From JAEUIE01 sp047602475 (GTDB lineage: Bacteria > Planctomycetota > Planctomycetia > Gemmatales > HRBIN36), in the NCBI GenBank assembly GCA_047602475.1, contig JASGHE010000002.1, positions 682,001 to 746,000 on the forward strand: a stretch of 64,000 nt of DNA, given 5' to 3'. The position numbers were made by a program, and so were the translations under genes. Every line of letters starts with the position of its first letter. Positions within the stretch are counted from its first letter, which is position 1. Below the pieces are notes generated by a model. That model was not told where the DNA came from and searched no databases. It worked only from the letters and a program-made list of their open reading frames with translations. This document shows, one piece after another, positions 42,614 to 51,847 of this stretch.

Positions 42614-43773
42614 GCGGAGTGGTTATGGAAGAGTTGAAACACTGGCACATGTTGGATGCCCGGCCGATCTGGGTGAAAGAGTTTGCCGGCGCGTTGTCCA
42701 GGCAGGTCGAGCTTCAGAACTGGTTTCCGGAGATCAGTTGGACGGGTTACTTCAAGAACACCAGGGCCACTTCAGAACACGCAAACCCGCCGTTGAGCCT
42801 CAAGCACTTTTCGCTACAGCGGGGGTTCGCCAAGTGGCCTTTCCGGTTGATCTTCAATGAGGGCAAGCGCATCGCGGATCGGCTTCGGCAGAACACGGTG
42901 AACGAAAGCAGTACTGTTCTGGTCTGCGTTTCACCCCACTATGCTGCCGTTGCTGAACAGTGGAAAGGGCCGGTCATCTACTACATGACCGATCTTTACT
43001 ATGCCTGGGGTGAAGATCCATCCTTTGTCAATTACTGTGATAAACGCATCTGTCGGCGAGCCGACCTGGTGTGCCCGGTCTCGCCCCGATGCCGGGAGTA
43101 TCTCATCGAGAAAGCCGACTGCCCTGCAGAGAAGATCGCCATCTCGGCCATGGCTACCCGGCAAAGCAACGTGCTTGCCGCGCCTCAGCTTCAGCCTGGC
43201 CAGTTACCCGAGGACATCGCTGATCTGCCCCGACCGATCATTGGCGTCATCGGGAACCTGGCTCGCAATACGGATTGGCTCTTCCTCCAGCAGGCGATTG
43301 CTCAATTGCCTGACTACTCATGGGTTTTCGTCGGGCCGACCGAAATGAATGTTCCTGATGAGGCGCATCGTAAGGTGCGTGATGAACTTCAGGTACGGGG
43401 CGGACGGATCCGATTCGTAGGCTACAAGCCTTACCATCAATTAGCTTCTTACGCTCAATGCGTTGATCTTGCCTTGCTCCCCTATCGCAAGATCGAACCG
43501 ACCTATTCGGGTAGTTCGACTCGTTTTTATGAACATCTGGCAGCCTGCAGGCCCATGTATGCTACTGATGGTTTTGCCGAGCTGCTCGCTAAAGAACCAT
43601 TGGTACATCTGGTTTTCGATGTTGGCAGCTTTGTTCATCAAGTGAACACGTTGGCTGAGAAAAGATTCGTGGACGGCGTTGAAAACGATCGCTGGAAAGC
43701 CAGCCACAACGAGACATGGGAAGCTCGTGCCAGTGCGATGAGAGTGGAAATACAAAAACGAGTGTCGAAGTGA
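42610..43773 (+). CDS. GT-B type glycosyltransferase
   Basis: Start ATG 42610 overlaps the flippase stop (ATGA). The 387-residue protein has the N-terminal part VLVCVSPHYAAVAEQWKGPVIYYMTDLYYAWG, the middle segment ADLVCPVSPRCREYLIEKADC, and a C-terminal half with IIGVIGNLARNTDWLFLQQAIAQLPDYSWVFVGP, RIRFVGYKPYHQLASYAQCVDLALLPYRK and SGSSTRFYEHLAACRPMYAT. This order resembles GT4-like sugar transferases of capsule clusters. No donor can be assigned. The gene converges with the 43794-44924 gene with a 20-base gap. Confidence 0.82.
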   Translation: MSGVVMEELKHWHMLDARPIWVKEFAGALSRQVELQNWFPEISWTGYFKNTRATSEHANPPLSLKHFSLQRGFAKWPFRLIFNEGKRIADRLRQNTVNESSTVLVCVSPHYAAVAEQWKGPVIYYMTDLYYAWGEDPSFVNYCDKRICRRADLVCPVSPRCREYLIEKADCPAEKIAISAMATRQSNVLAAPQLQPGQLPEDIADLPRPIIGVIGNLARNTDWLFLQQAIAQLPDYSWVFVGPTEMNVPDEAHRKVRDELQVRGGRIRFVGYKPYHQLASYAQCVDLALLPYRKIEPTYSGSSTRFYEHLAACRPMYATDGFAELLAKEPLVHLVFDVGSFVHQVNTLAEKRFVDGVENDRWKASHNETWEARASAMRVEIQKRVSK

Positions 43774-43793
43774 TTCGCCTGAAGGAATGACAT

Positions 43794-44924
43794 TCAGGGC
43801 AGCTCGTCCATCTTGCCTTGAAGCAACTGCGTGTATTGTTTTACCGCTGTTTCCGGACTGTAAACCTCGTTGGCCCGCATACGTGCTGCGATAGCGAACG
43901 ACCTGGCGAGTTCAGGCTGATCCAACATTTTGGCGATGCCATCGGCGAGGCTCTTCACATCACCAACCGGAAAGAGCATGCCGCAAGAGCCATCCGCAAG
44001 TATCTCACGGCAAACGTCAAGATCACTCGAGAGAATGGGAACTCCCGCGCTCATGGCCTCGATCAGCGCCAGTCCGAACCCTTCTGTCCTGGTGGAAAAG
44101 ACAAACAGATCAGAGCTTCCCAGCAGTTCTGGGATATCTTGCCGGGCACCGGGAAGAGTAACACAGTCTTGAAGTCCAAGTTGTTCAGCCAACTGATTGA
44201 GAAGAGCCCTTCTAGGCCCGTCCCCCGCCAGACATAACTGAATCCTGCGGCCTTGCTGCTTGAGGTAAGCGATGGCCCGCAAGAGAGTGTCCTGATCTTT
44301 GGCCTCGTCCATACGAGCCACCATCACCAATTGTGGAGCATCAGTTGAATCAACAACTCGGTCCAATCGGCTGCGATCTGCCCGTTCGCCTATTTCCCGC
44401 GTGGGACAACAATTGACGATGGTGCGTAGTCTTCGTGCGGGCAAGCCCAGTTCTGTCTCCAACTCTTTCGCCAGGGGCGCAGAGACGGCGATTTCAAGGT
44501 TGCACCAGGGTCTTCCCAGCCAGCCTTTCATCCGATTCTTGGAGCGACTCTTCGGCGTACTGCAGGGGCTGCTTGCCACGATCGTATATACCCTTTTGAT
44601 CCCGGCCCATCGCGCAGCCATCCCGATGAATGGGTGATTGCCAAAATTATGGCACAGTACCGCATCGATCTTCAGTTCTTTTAGTCGACTGCTCAGTTTC
44701 GACACAAACGAAATCGAACGTCGAAATCGATAGGGAATCTGGGAAAAACTGCCAACGTGATGGCTGAACTCCTCCTTGCGAAGGGGCGGCTCGGTTCCAA
44801 TGTAGATGAGATGATGCTCAAACAAGTCGCTGGGAAGTTGCTTCAAGAGTAGCAGCGCCATTGCCTCAACGCCACCGTAGTTCAGAGCACCAATGACATG
44901 GGCGATTCGCAAACGCTCAGTCAC
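43794..44924 (-). CDS. Family 4 glycosyltransferase
   Basis: The only minus-strand gene of this glycan block. GTG 44924 is chosen as start: AAAGGAG lies upstream at good spacing and VTERLRIAHVIGALNYGGVEAM begins a normal GT4 N-terminus. The longer frame to 44999 reads through a tandem TGGCAT repeat (NHAKDANHAK...) and is unlikely. Family features: LVMVARMDEAKDQDTLLRAIAYL, LCLAGDGPRRALLNQLAEQLGL, LPGARQDIPELLGSSDLFVFSTRTEGFGLALIEAMSAGVPILSSDL. It is the GT4 donor-domain signature. Divergent from the 45040 gene, sharing a 115-base gap. Confidence 0.9.
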   Translation of the reverse strand: MTERLRIAHVIGALNYGGVEAMALLLLKQLPSDLFEHHLIYIGTEPPLRKEEFSHHVGSFSQIPYRFRRSISFVSKLSSRLKELKIDAVLCHNFGNHPFIGMAARWAGIKRVYTIVASSPCSTPKSRSKNRMKGWLGRPWCNLEIAVSAPLAKELETELGLPARRLRTIVNCCPTREIGERADRSRLDRVVDSTDAPQLVMVARMDEAKDQDTLLRAIAYLKQQGRRIQLCLAGDGPRRALLNQLAEQLGLQDCVTLPGARQDIPELLGSSDLFVFSTRTEGFGLALIEAMSAGVPILSSDLDVCREILADGSCGMLFPVGDVKSLADGIAKMLDQPELARSFAIAARMRANEVYSPETAVKQYTQLLQGKMDELP

Positions 44925-44948
44925 TCCCGCTCCTTTATGCTTGGCACA

Positions 44949-44984
44949 TTTGGCATGGTTGGCATCTTTGGCATGGTTGGCGAC
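44949..44984. repeat. 18-bp tandem repeat TTTGGCATGGTTGGCA
   Basis: Two near-identical 18-base units (TTTGGCATGGTTGGCATC and TTTGGCATGGTTGGCGAC) stand side by side, with a partial third (TTGGCACA) upstream. They lie in the gap between the divergent glycosyltransferases. They may hold regulatory sites or be a simple slippage repeat. Confidence 0.5.
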
Positions 44985-45039
44985 CACTATCTGAACCATA
45001 TACTACTGCAAGTAGAACACTGCCAAGAATATCTATGAT

Positions 45040-46221
45040 ATGCCTCCACCGCGCCGGCTCAAAGTCGCCTTGATTGTCTATCGTGATGATCCGAGCAGTG
45101 GTGGGGCGTTGCGAGTGGCACAAGCGATTGCCCAATATTTGCCCACCGATCAAATCGAAACGCATCTGGTTTTCGCCTATGGCGGCCCAGGAGCGATTGC
45201 CGGCAGCGTAACATGTCCCACACATTTTCTACAAGCTGCTTCGTCACGAGACTGGCAGTGCTGGAAAAAGACCCGTCAGTGGTTCCGGACGATGCGGTTT
45301 GATGTTCTGCACTTTATCGACAGCGTCAATTGGGTTCTGTTTGCGACACTGGGGATACGGTCCAAACGAATACTTCATTTTCATGGGTGCCCTTATCAGG
45401 AGACCATGTCCGCACAGGATCAGATGATGGCCCTGACGAGGAGATGGTTGACCGACGCTGGCATGGCTATCACTCACGGCGCCAAACGTGGCGTGGCCCG
45501 TCTGGGCTGGATGTCTGCGGCGAAGGTGCATGTCGTGCAGAACGGCGTTAACCCGGAGCAGTTTCAGAACATGCCGAGCAAGAAGGAGGCTCGACAACAA
45601 CTCGGTGTTCCGCTGGATGTCAATCTGTTTGGCGAAGTCGCTCGCTTCAGTTACGGTAGTGGGTTGTTAGAGATTCTTACCGTATTGAAACACCTGCCGG
45701 ATACCTGGCACGCTCTTCTTGTAGGGGATGGTCCTTTGCGCCCCGAACTCGAGAAACAGGCAAAGGAACAAGGCCTCGCCCATCGTCTTCACATGCCCGG
45801 GCTTCTTTCAGATGTCAGGCCTGCTTATGCTGCTTTCGATGTTGTCATCTTATTGGCACGCTATCAATCTTTTTGCCTGATGCTTGCTGAAGCGATGCTG
45901 GCGGAGGTACCAATTGTTGGGTTACAGGGAGCGGGCGAATACACCGAAAAGGAATATCCACTGATCACGTCTCAGAACGCCATCTTCTTTCCCCGTGTGA
46001 ATCCGTGGGACTTTGACTGTAGCGAACCCGATGCGAAGTATCAGCAGGTCGCCCAGGCTATGCAGGATACCCTCATCCATAGTGACGAAACAAAACAGCG
46101 TGTTCAACTGGCAAAAGCCTGGGTTATGACCAGGTTCTCGGCCCAACGTCAGGCACGGCGGTGCATGGAAGTTTATCGAGAAGTCAGTGGCATCAGCCAG
46201 GGTGCGCCATGCGAGTCATGA
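45040..46221 (+). CDS. Family 4 glycosyltransferase
   Basis: The 393-residue GT-B protein starts MPPPRRLKVALIVYRDDPSS. Features: N-terminal HFLQAASSRDWQCWKKTRQW, FDVLHFIDSVNW, HVVQNGVNPEQFQNMPSKKEAR, then the donor domain WHALLVGDGPLRPELEKQAKEQGLAHRLHMPGLLSDVRPAYAAFDVVILLARYQSFCLMLAEAMLAEVPIVGL. The end overlaps the next gene by 13 bases. It is one of a run of GT4 genes; specificity unknown. Confidence 0.88.
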   Translation: MPPPRRLKVALIVYRDDPSSGGALRVAQAIAQYLPTDQIETHLVFAYGGPGAIAGSVTCPTHFLQAASSRDWQCWKKTRQWFRTMRFDVLHFIDSVNWVLFATLGIRSKRILHFHGCPYQETMSAQDQMMALTRRWLTDAGMAITHGAKRGVARLGWMSAAKVHVVQNGVNPEQFQNMPSKKEARQQLGVPLDVNLFGEVARFSYGSGLLEILTVLKHLPDTWHALLVGDGPLRPELEKQAKEQGLAHRLHMPGLLSDVRPAYAAFDVVILLARYQSFCLMLAEAMLAEVPIVGLQGAGEYTEKEYPLITSQNAIFFPRVNPWDFDCSEPDAKYQQVAQAMQDTLIHSDETKQRVQLAKAWVMTRFSAQRQARRCMEVYREVSGISQGAPCES

Positions 46222-47317
46222 TACTTTACGAACATTGCTCGCCCCACCAGGTGGTTGCTGTTGAGGCAGCACGCAAGGAATTTCTGGCTCAAGGCCATGA
46301 GCTGATCCCAGTCGAATTTACTATGCTTCCACAGACTATACCTGGACGTTGAGCGACAAGCATCGTTCGAAAGAGTGGCTGTGTTTGTATCCCGATCAAA
46401 AGAGAGTGAGTAATTACCGGCTCTTCTGGGATATCCGCCGCAAGATCAGGGAATTGAAGATCGATGTAGTGGCGATCAACGGGTGGTATGGATTGTTTGC
46501 CTGGTGGCTGGTGCTACTGAAGCGATGGATTGGCTGCAGAATAATCGTTTTATCTGATACAGTCTCGTGGAAGCAGGCAAGAACTTCGATGAAGGAATTT
46601 CCCAAGAAGATGCTTCTACGAGGTATCGATGCGGGTTTTGTCGCCGGCACTCCCCAGGCTGATTATCTGCAATCCCTGGGGATGTCTCGTTCCCGTATGA
46701 CATTCGGAATCGATGTCGTTGATAATCAGCTTTACTCTGATATCCCGTTACGTTCATCGCCTTCGAATCGAAAGATAGTCATCGGGACTGCGGCTCGATT
46801 GATCCCGGAAAAGAATCTGAAGGCGGCAATTGTTGCGTTTGACGAGGTGAGACGGAATCATCCAGAACTCACGCTCGAATGGCGAATAGCCGGGTTGGGG
46901 CCGCTCGAGGCTGAACTCAAGCAAACAGTTCATGATTTGCAAGTCCCTGTAGTCTTTGCAGGATTTGTCGGGTATGATGACATGCCCGGTTTTTATCGGC
47001 AACTTGATGTGTATTGGCAGCCCAGCATTAGCGAATCCTGGGGGTTGGTCATCAATGAAGCGATGGCATCCGGGTTGCCGGTCATGGTATCAGATCGATG
47101 TGGAGCCGCTCAGGACCTGGTGACTGACGCCAATGGATGGATTCATGACACCAGCCAGCAGGGTATGGTAGAATCCTGGAACAACGCACTGACGGATCGT
47201 GACCAGTGGCCCAAGCTGGGTGCTGCATCTCGGGAATTGATCAACAAATGGGGTATTCCCCGGTTCGCTGATGGTTTGCTTCACGCATCACACATAGCGG
47301 TCGATGGCACTCATTAG
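46209..47317 (+). CDS. Family 4 glycosyltransferase, frameshifted near the N-terminus
   Basis: The ATG at 46209 begins MRVMILYEHCSPHQVVAVEAARKEFLAQG, a usual GT4 opening, but the frame stops at 46352. From about 46317 another frame carries the rest: YASTDYTWTLSDKHRSKEWL..., SVSWKQARTSMKEFPKKML, IVIGTAARLIPEKNLKAAIVAFDEVRRNHPELTLEWRIAGLGPLEAEL, and SESWGLVINEAMASGLPVMVSDRCGAAQDLV. Adding one T to the TTT before ACTATG joins them as EFYYASTDYTW. A homopolymer-length error or a one-base deletion is therefore likely. Without repair the first 48 codons are separated from the catalytic half. Confidence 0.82.
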
Positions 47318-47336
47318 TTCTGGACGGATAGGAATC

Positions 47337-48853
47337 ATGTCTGAATCACCAGTCTCCCAACAAGCCAGAGGACAGGGAGCCGGCACGGCGGTCAATAAAT
47401 GGCGGATTCTTACCGAAATTCCTTATGCTCGATTAGCTGCCGTCATTGTTTTTTCGTTGGTCGTTCTCATCGGCTTCGTTCGATCTCTGGCGTTTGGCTC
47501 GACTAATCCCCTGTTGCTGCCAGTGCTGGCTACGGTATTGTCAGCGGTGTGTATCCTGATGATTGATTTGAAAGGGAGATACGGAACGACTTATATGCGT
47601 ATCGGCTTTCATGCCGGGATCCTGATCTTTCTCACTTCTTATCCCATTCTCGCTCCAGAAATATTGCCCGATGTCGATGGAAGTATTCGCAACACTTCGG
47701 GCATGGCATTGGTGCTATGCGTATTAGGCTTTGAGATCGGATATTGGACGTTGCGCACCATTTTTGGGGCACCCAAAGTAAAGCCTCCCTTCATTCTTGT
47801 CGCAAATAACTACACTTGGGTGCATCGACTCCTGTATCTTGGAATCGCCATGTATGCCATGTTCCTCTTTTACACGGTTGCTACATCCGGAAGATCGTTG
47901 TTCTCTGTGTTCTTTGTGTTGCGAGGCGAATTGCTTGTCAACCCGGAAGAAGCAATGTTTACTGCAACGGAAAACACATACCAGGTAGCCAGCATTCTGA
48001 TCTATGGTCGGTTCATGGCTGCTGCCGCTGCCAGCATTCTTATTCTGGCTCCAAATCCTTATCACTTTCCGACAAGTAAGCCTGTGGCATGGTTGGCATT
48101 ACTTGGGTGTGCCTTTGTGGGTTTGAACTCAGGCAGCGGTGGTTCGCGTTCATCCTTTTTACTCTCTGCTGTCCCCTTGCTTACCACCTTGTGGATATAC
48201 TCGGGAACCATCAAAGCTATGAAGCAATTCCGACCCCTGGTCGTGGTGGTAATCTTGTTCATGGTACTGTTCGGTTTCCAATATCTTGGTGCCAATCGAG
48301 ATCAAGGTAAGAATCTGGGGGATGACCAAATTGGATTCAATGTGGATAAGGTCAATCTGCTTGATTTCACCCAGTTGAGCGCGTTTGCTATTTACCAAGA
48401 CTATGAGCTAACAGTTTCCGCGTTCCCGGACAGAGTGGAGTATCAAAACGGAGCTTCTTTGGTGCCTATTGTATTGGGTTGGGTTCCTCGACGGTTCTGG
48501 CTGGACAAGCCTTATCCTTTTTCAAACATCGCTGCAAAAATGCGCGGATACGAGCTGAATACCACGTCGATTGCTCCCGGTTTCCCCGCCGAAGGGTATG
48601 GCAACTTTGGCTTGGCGGGCGCTCTAGTCTGGGGTGCCTTAATGGGACTCGCCTGCGCTCTGGCAGACTCACGCATGAGCAATTTGCGCCAGGCCACCCG
48701 CTGGCGCTTCCTCTGCGAGGCATGATGGCTGTATGGGCAGCGATCCTCATCAGAGGTGGTACCGCGGAGATGTTCTACATGGGCGTGTTCCCGATTGGTT
48801 TCATGTGGGTATGTCTTTACTTCTGCGAACCTCGTGCCCCGAAGACCACTTGA
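47337..48853 (+). CDS. Oligosaccharide repeat-unit polymerase / O-antigen polymerase family, frameshifted
   Basis: A polytopic protein of about 500 residues starting at ATG 47337 (MSESPVSQQARGQGAGTA); an in-frame ATG 33 bases earlier is possible. Helices include YARLAAVIVFSLVVLIGFVRSL, LLLPVLATVLSAVCILMI and a typical large periplasmic loop, matching Wzy-like polymerases. The frame stops at 48725 after MSNLRQATRWRFLCEA. In another frame the family-like end APGHPLALPLRGMMAVWAAILIRGGTAEMFYMGVFPIGFMWVCLYFCE continues to 48853. One base near 48690 is off. It would polymerise the units exported by the flippase. Confidence 0.8.
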
Positions 48854-48855
48854 CG

Positions 48856-49980
48856 ATGCTGCGCGTTCTTCACGTTGTTCCCAACATCGATCCGAAACAG
48901 GGCGGACCGGCGCACAGCGTGGTGGCGCTGGTCGAGGCTTTAAAGCGTGTAGATGGTCTCGAAGTGAAGTTGGCGGCAGCCGGCCCTGCGGATTGCATTG
49001 ACATTCCGTTGAACATCCGCACCCGCTGGTCCCTGCTGACGCAAGCAGCCCGACGGCGTCTCGACGAAGCCATTGGCCAGGCAGATGTAGTTGAACTCCA
49101 CAGTCTTTGGAATGGAACGATCAGTTTCGCCGGTAAAACCTGTAGACGACTGAAAGTTCCCTATCTCTATACGCCTCGCGGCATGCTTGATCCCTTTTGC
49201 CTTCGTACTCGAGGTTGGCTCAAGAAGCTATCCGCCGCACTGGGTGAAGAGAAAAACATCGCCGGTGCGGCCGGGTTTCATCTTCTTTCAGAAGAAGAAG
49301 TGCAGGGCGTGCTGCAAGTCAGGCCGTATCTCAAGGATCGCCCTTATGCAGTTGCTCCCAACGGTCTGGGTATCGTTCCTGAGAATTATCCTCGTGGACT
49401 CATTGCCCAGAAGTTTCCTGAAACGGTCGGCCGCAAGACCCTGCTTTTCCTCGGTCGCCTGGATGAGATTAAAGGGCTTGAACTGCCGTTGCAGGCGGTA
49501 GCTAAAATGAGGCCCGAAGCGAGGCCCATCGTTTTGCTAGTCGGGCCCGACTTTGGGCAGGAAGTCAGTCTAAGGCAACTCGCCACGTCGCTCGGCATCG
49601 CACCCTGGATCATTTTCGCTGGTCCCATTTATGGGAACGATAGGTTCAGTCTGCTGGCTGAGGCTGATCTTGTCGGGCTGACCTCTCACTACGAATGTAA
49701 TTCTGTCTCCGGGACCGAAGCATTCGCGGTGGGAGGAGCTGTGCTGGCGACGGAAGGAAGCAGCTTGCGCCACGCCGCCCAGGCAGGGGCAGCTCGAGTC
49801 GTGCCACGTACCGTAGAAGCTTATTCACAAGCTCTTCAAGAATTGTTGAACGATGAACAACAACTACAGCATCTGCGGAAGTCCGCACGGTTGTATGCTC
49901 TACGACAGCTCAATTGGGATAAGCTGGTCAAGCCCTTGGTTGAACTCTATCGGAAGATCGCAAAGAATCGGCCCCATTGA
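48856..49980 (+). CDS. Family 4 glycosyltransferase
   Basis: ATG 48856 (MLRVLHVVPNIDPKQGGPAH) is the natural start; longer frames overlap the polymerase. The 374-residue protein has the GT4 features SVVALVEALKR, HSLWNGTISFAGKTCRRLKVPYLYTPRGMLDPFCLR, KTLLFLGRLDEIKGLELPLQAVAKM and FAGPIYGNDRFSLLAEADLVGLTSHYECNSVSGTEAFAVGGAVLAT. The TPRGML motif is common in GT4 enzymes that add sugars to the growing repeat. It lies 2 bases after the polymerase end. Confidence 0.9.
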   Translation: MLRVLHVVPNIDPKQGGPAHSVVALVEALKRVDGLEVKLAAAGPADCIDIPLNIRTRWSLLTQAARRRLDEAIGQADVVELHSLWNGTISFAGKTCRRLKVPYLYTPRGMLDPFCLRTRGWLKKLSAALGEEKNIAGAAGFHLLSEEEVQGVLQVRPYLKDRPYAVAPNGLGIVPENYPRGLIAQKFPETVGRKTLLFLGRLDEIKGLELPLQAVAKMRPEARPIVLLVGPDFGQEVSLRQLATSLGIAPWIIFAGPIYGNDRFSLLAEADLVGLTSHYECNSVSGTEAFAVGGAVLATEGSSLRHAAQAGAARVVPRTVEAYSQALQELLNDEQQLQHLRKSARLYALRQLNWDKLVKPLVELYRKIAKNRPH

Positions 49981-50119
49981 CGTGAAAGCTCGATAAAGAC
50001 CATCGTTTCGCTCTGGGCAAATGGCGGTGCATTCATAATTCAATGGAATGGTAGCATGCGGTTGAACACGCCTACGGCCCGGTCCGTCAGGCGTTCTTTT
50101 TATGGTCGGGGTGGGATTC

Positions 50120-51835
50120 ATGCTCATACTGGGCATTCACGATGGTCACGATTCGGGAGCCTGCCTGCTTAAAGATGGCAAGCTGCTGCTGCACAGCTCC
50201 GAAGAGCGACGCCGCAACAGTAAGAACTGGGCAGGGGTACCCGAACAGTCTCTGAAGGAACTTTTCCGCCGTACCGGTGTCGATCCGAAGGATGTCGATC
50301 TCATTGCCCTGGGCAGTCAGCTTCGTACCACATTTCCTACCCGTGGTCATAAGCCGGTCTACAGCGTTTTGAACTTCCTCTCCTGGGCAGGTCGTTCGCA
50401 TCTGGGCACCCGGTTCGGCCGCTGGCTCCTCTCCCGCCTACGCAAGCGCAAGGAACTGATGGCCTGTCTGGAAAGCATGGGCATGGGCAACAAAACCGTG
50501 ATGCCCTTTGACCATCATCTTTCGCATGCAGCAACCGCTTACTATTTTCGTCCCTGGGATGGCCCTGCTACGGTGCTTACCCTCGATGGTGCCGGCGATG
50601 GCCTTTGCGCTACGGTGAACAAAGCTGAGGGGGCGAACATCAACGTCATCTCTCAGACGCCCAAGTACAACAGCCCTGCCGGGTGGATGTACTCCGCTCT
50701 GACTGCCCACCTGGGGATGCGGCCCTACGAGCATGAGTACAAGCTCATGGGCATGGCTCCCTACGGCGATCCCGATTTCATCGGTGACGGGCACTCCGAA
50801 TCGTGTGCGGATGTGTTGCGACGATCGTTCGGTGTCGAGGGTCTGGAGTTCCGAAACAAGACCGGGCATATCGCCAGCGGCATCCAGGCCTATTATGCCA
50901 AGCGACTTTACGCACGCCGGTTTGATAACGTCGCCGCTGCCTGTCAGTTGGTCTTTGAAGAGATGATGCTGAAGTGGGTAAAGAACTCTATCGCAGCGAC
51001 CGGCATTCGTAAGATCGCCACAGCCGGCGGAGCGTTTCTCAACGTCAAAGCCAATAAGCTGATCCGTGAGATGCCCGAGGTCGAAGCGATTTACACCTTC
51101 CCCGCCAGCGATGATGGCGGTACTCCCATTGGTGCTGCCTTGTTGGGTTATGTGCATCTGTGCAAGGAAAAGGGCATCACGCCTACGTTCGATCTGCCCA
51201 AAGACATGTACATGGGCCTTGACTATACCGATGATCAGTGCGAGAAAGCGGCTCAGGCATCGGGCCTGCCATTCCGCAAGATGTCCAACGTCGCTGATGA
51301 GGCGGCAGAGCTTCTCACGCAGGGCAAGATTCTCGGTCGCTTTGCCGGTAGAGAAGAAGTTGGCCCGCGTGCCCTGGGCAATCGTTCGCTTTTGGCTGAC
51401 GCCCGTGATCTGCGTGTCATTCGCAAGCTCAACTTCGCCATCAAGCAGCGCGACTTCTGGATGCCCTTTGCCGCCTCGGTGCTTGAAGAGGATGGCCCTC
51501 GTTACATCAAGAACCTGAGCAACTGGGCCTACTACATGATCGAGGCCTTTGATACGACACCCGCAGGATTCCAGGACCTCGTTGCTGGGACGCATCCCTT
51601 TGATCAGACCATTCGGCCACAACTGGTGAATGAGTTGAACCCTGCCTACCGTGACCTGTTGAGAGCGTTCAAGGCTCGCACCGGGGTTGGCGGCCTGCTG
51701 AATACCAGCTTCAACCTGCATGGTTCGCCCATCGTCGGCACGCCGGAGATCGCCATCGACACGCTGAAGAAGAGTGAACTGGATGGCGTCTTGCTTGGAT
51801 CGTATCTGGTGACTAAGCCTGCAACCGCCTCCTAA
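50120..51835 (+). CDS. Carbamoyltransferase (NodU/CmcH family)
   Basis: The protein of about 571 residues from ATG 50120 (an in-frame ATG at 50102 is possible) shows the family N-terminus MLILGIHDGHDSGACLLKDG, SSEERRRNSKNW, MPFDHHLSHAATAYYF, LTLDGAGDGLCATV and YEHEYKLMGMAPYGDP. The C-terminal half carries FAGREEVGPRALGNRSLLADARD and GGLLNTSFNLHGSPIVGTPEIAI. NodU/CmcH/TobZ enzymes transfer carbamoyl from carbamoyl phosphate via a carbamoyl-AMP to hydroxyls of sugars or antibiotics. Placed in a glycan cluster, it likely carbamoylates a sugar residue of the surface polysaccharide. Confidence 0.93.
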   Translation: MLILGIHDGHDSGACLLKDGKLLLHSSEERRRNSKNWAGVPEQSLKELFRRTGVDPKDVDLIALGSQLRTTFPTRGHKPVYSVLNFLSWAGRSHLGTRFGRWLLSRLRKRKELMACLESMGMGNKTVMPFDHHLSHAATAYYFRPWDGPATVLTLDGAGDGLCATVNKAEGANINVISQTPKYNSPAGWMYSALTAHLGMRPYEHEYKLMGMAPYGDPDFIGDGHSESCADVLRRSFGVEGLEFRNKTGHIASGIQAYYAKRLYARRFDNVAAACQLVFEEMMLKWVKNSIAATGIRKIATAGGAFLNVKANKLIREMPEVEAIYTFPASDDGGTPIGAALLGYVHLCKEKGITPTFDLPKDMYMGLDYTDDQCEKAAQASGLPFRKMSNVADEAAELLTQGKILGRFAGREEVGPRALGNRSLLADARDLRVIRKLNFAIKQRDFWMPFAASVLEEDGPRYIKNLSNWAYYMIEAFDTTPAGFQDLVAGTHPFDQTIRPQLVNELNPAYRDLLRAFKARTGVGGLLNTSFNLHGSPIVGTPEIAIDTLKKSELDGVLLGSYLVTKPATAS

Positions 51836-51847
51836 GGCACGTCTGTC

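Noticed and set aside
43777..43799. Weak hairpin CCTGAA...TTCAGG between convergent glycosyltransferase genes.
   Set aside because: Only 6 bp, and no T-run on either side.
44925..44999. N-terminal extension (NHAKDANHAK...) of the minus-strand GT4.
   Set aside because: It translates a tandem TGGCAT repeat; GTG 44924 has a good ribosome-binding site and a normal GT4 start.
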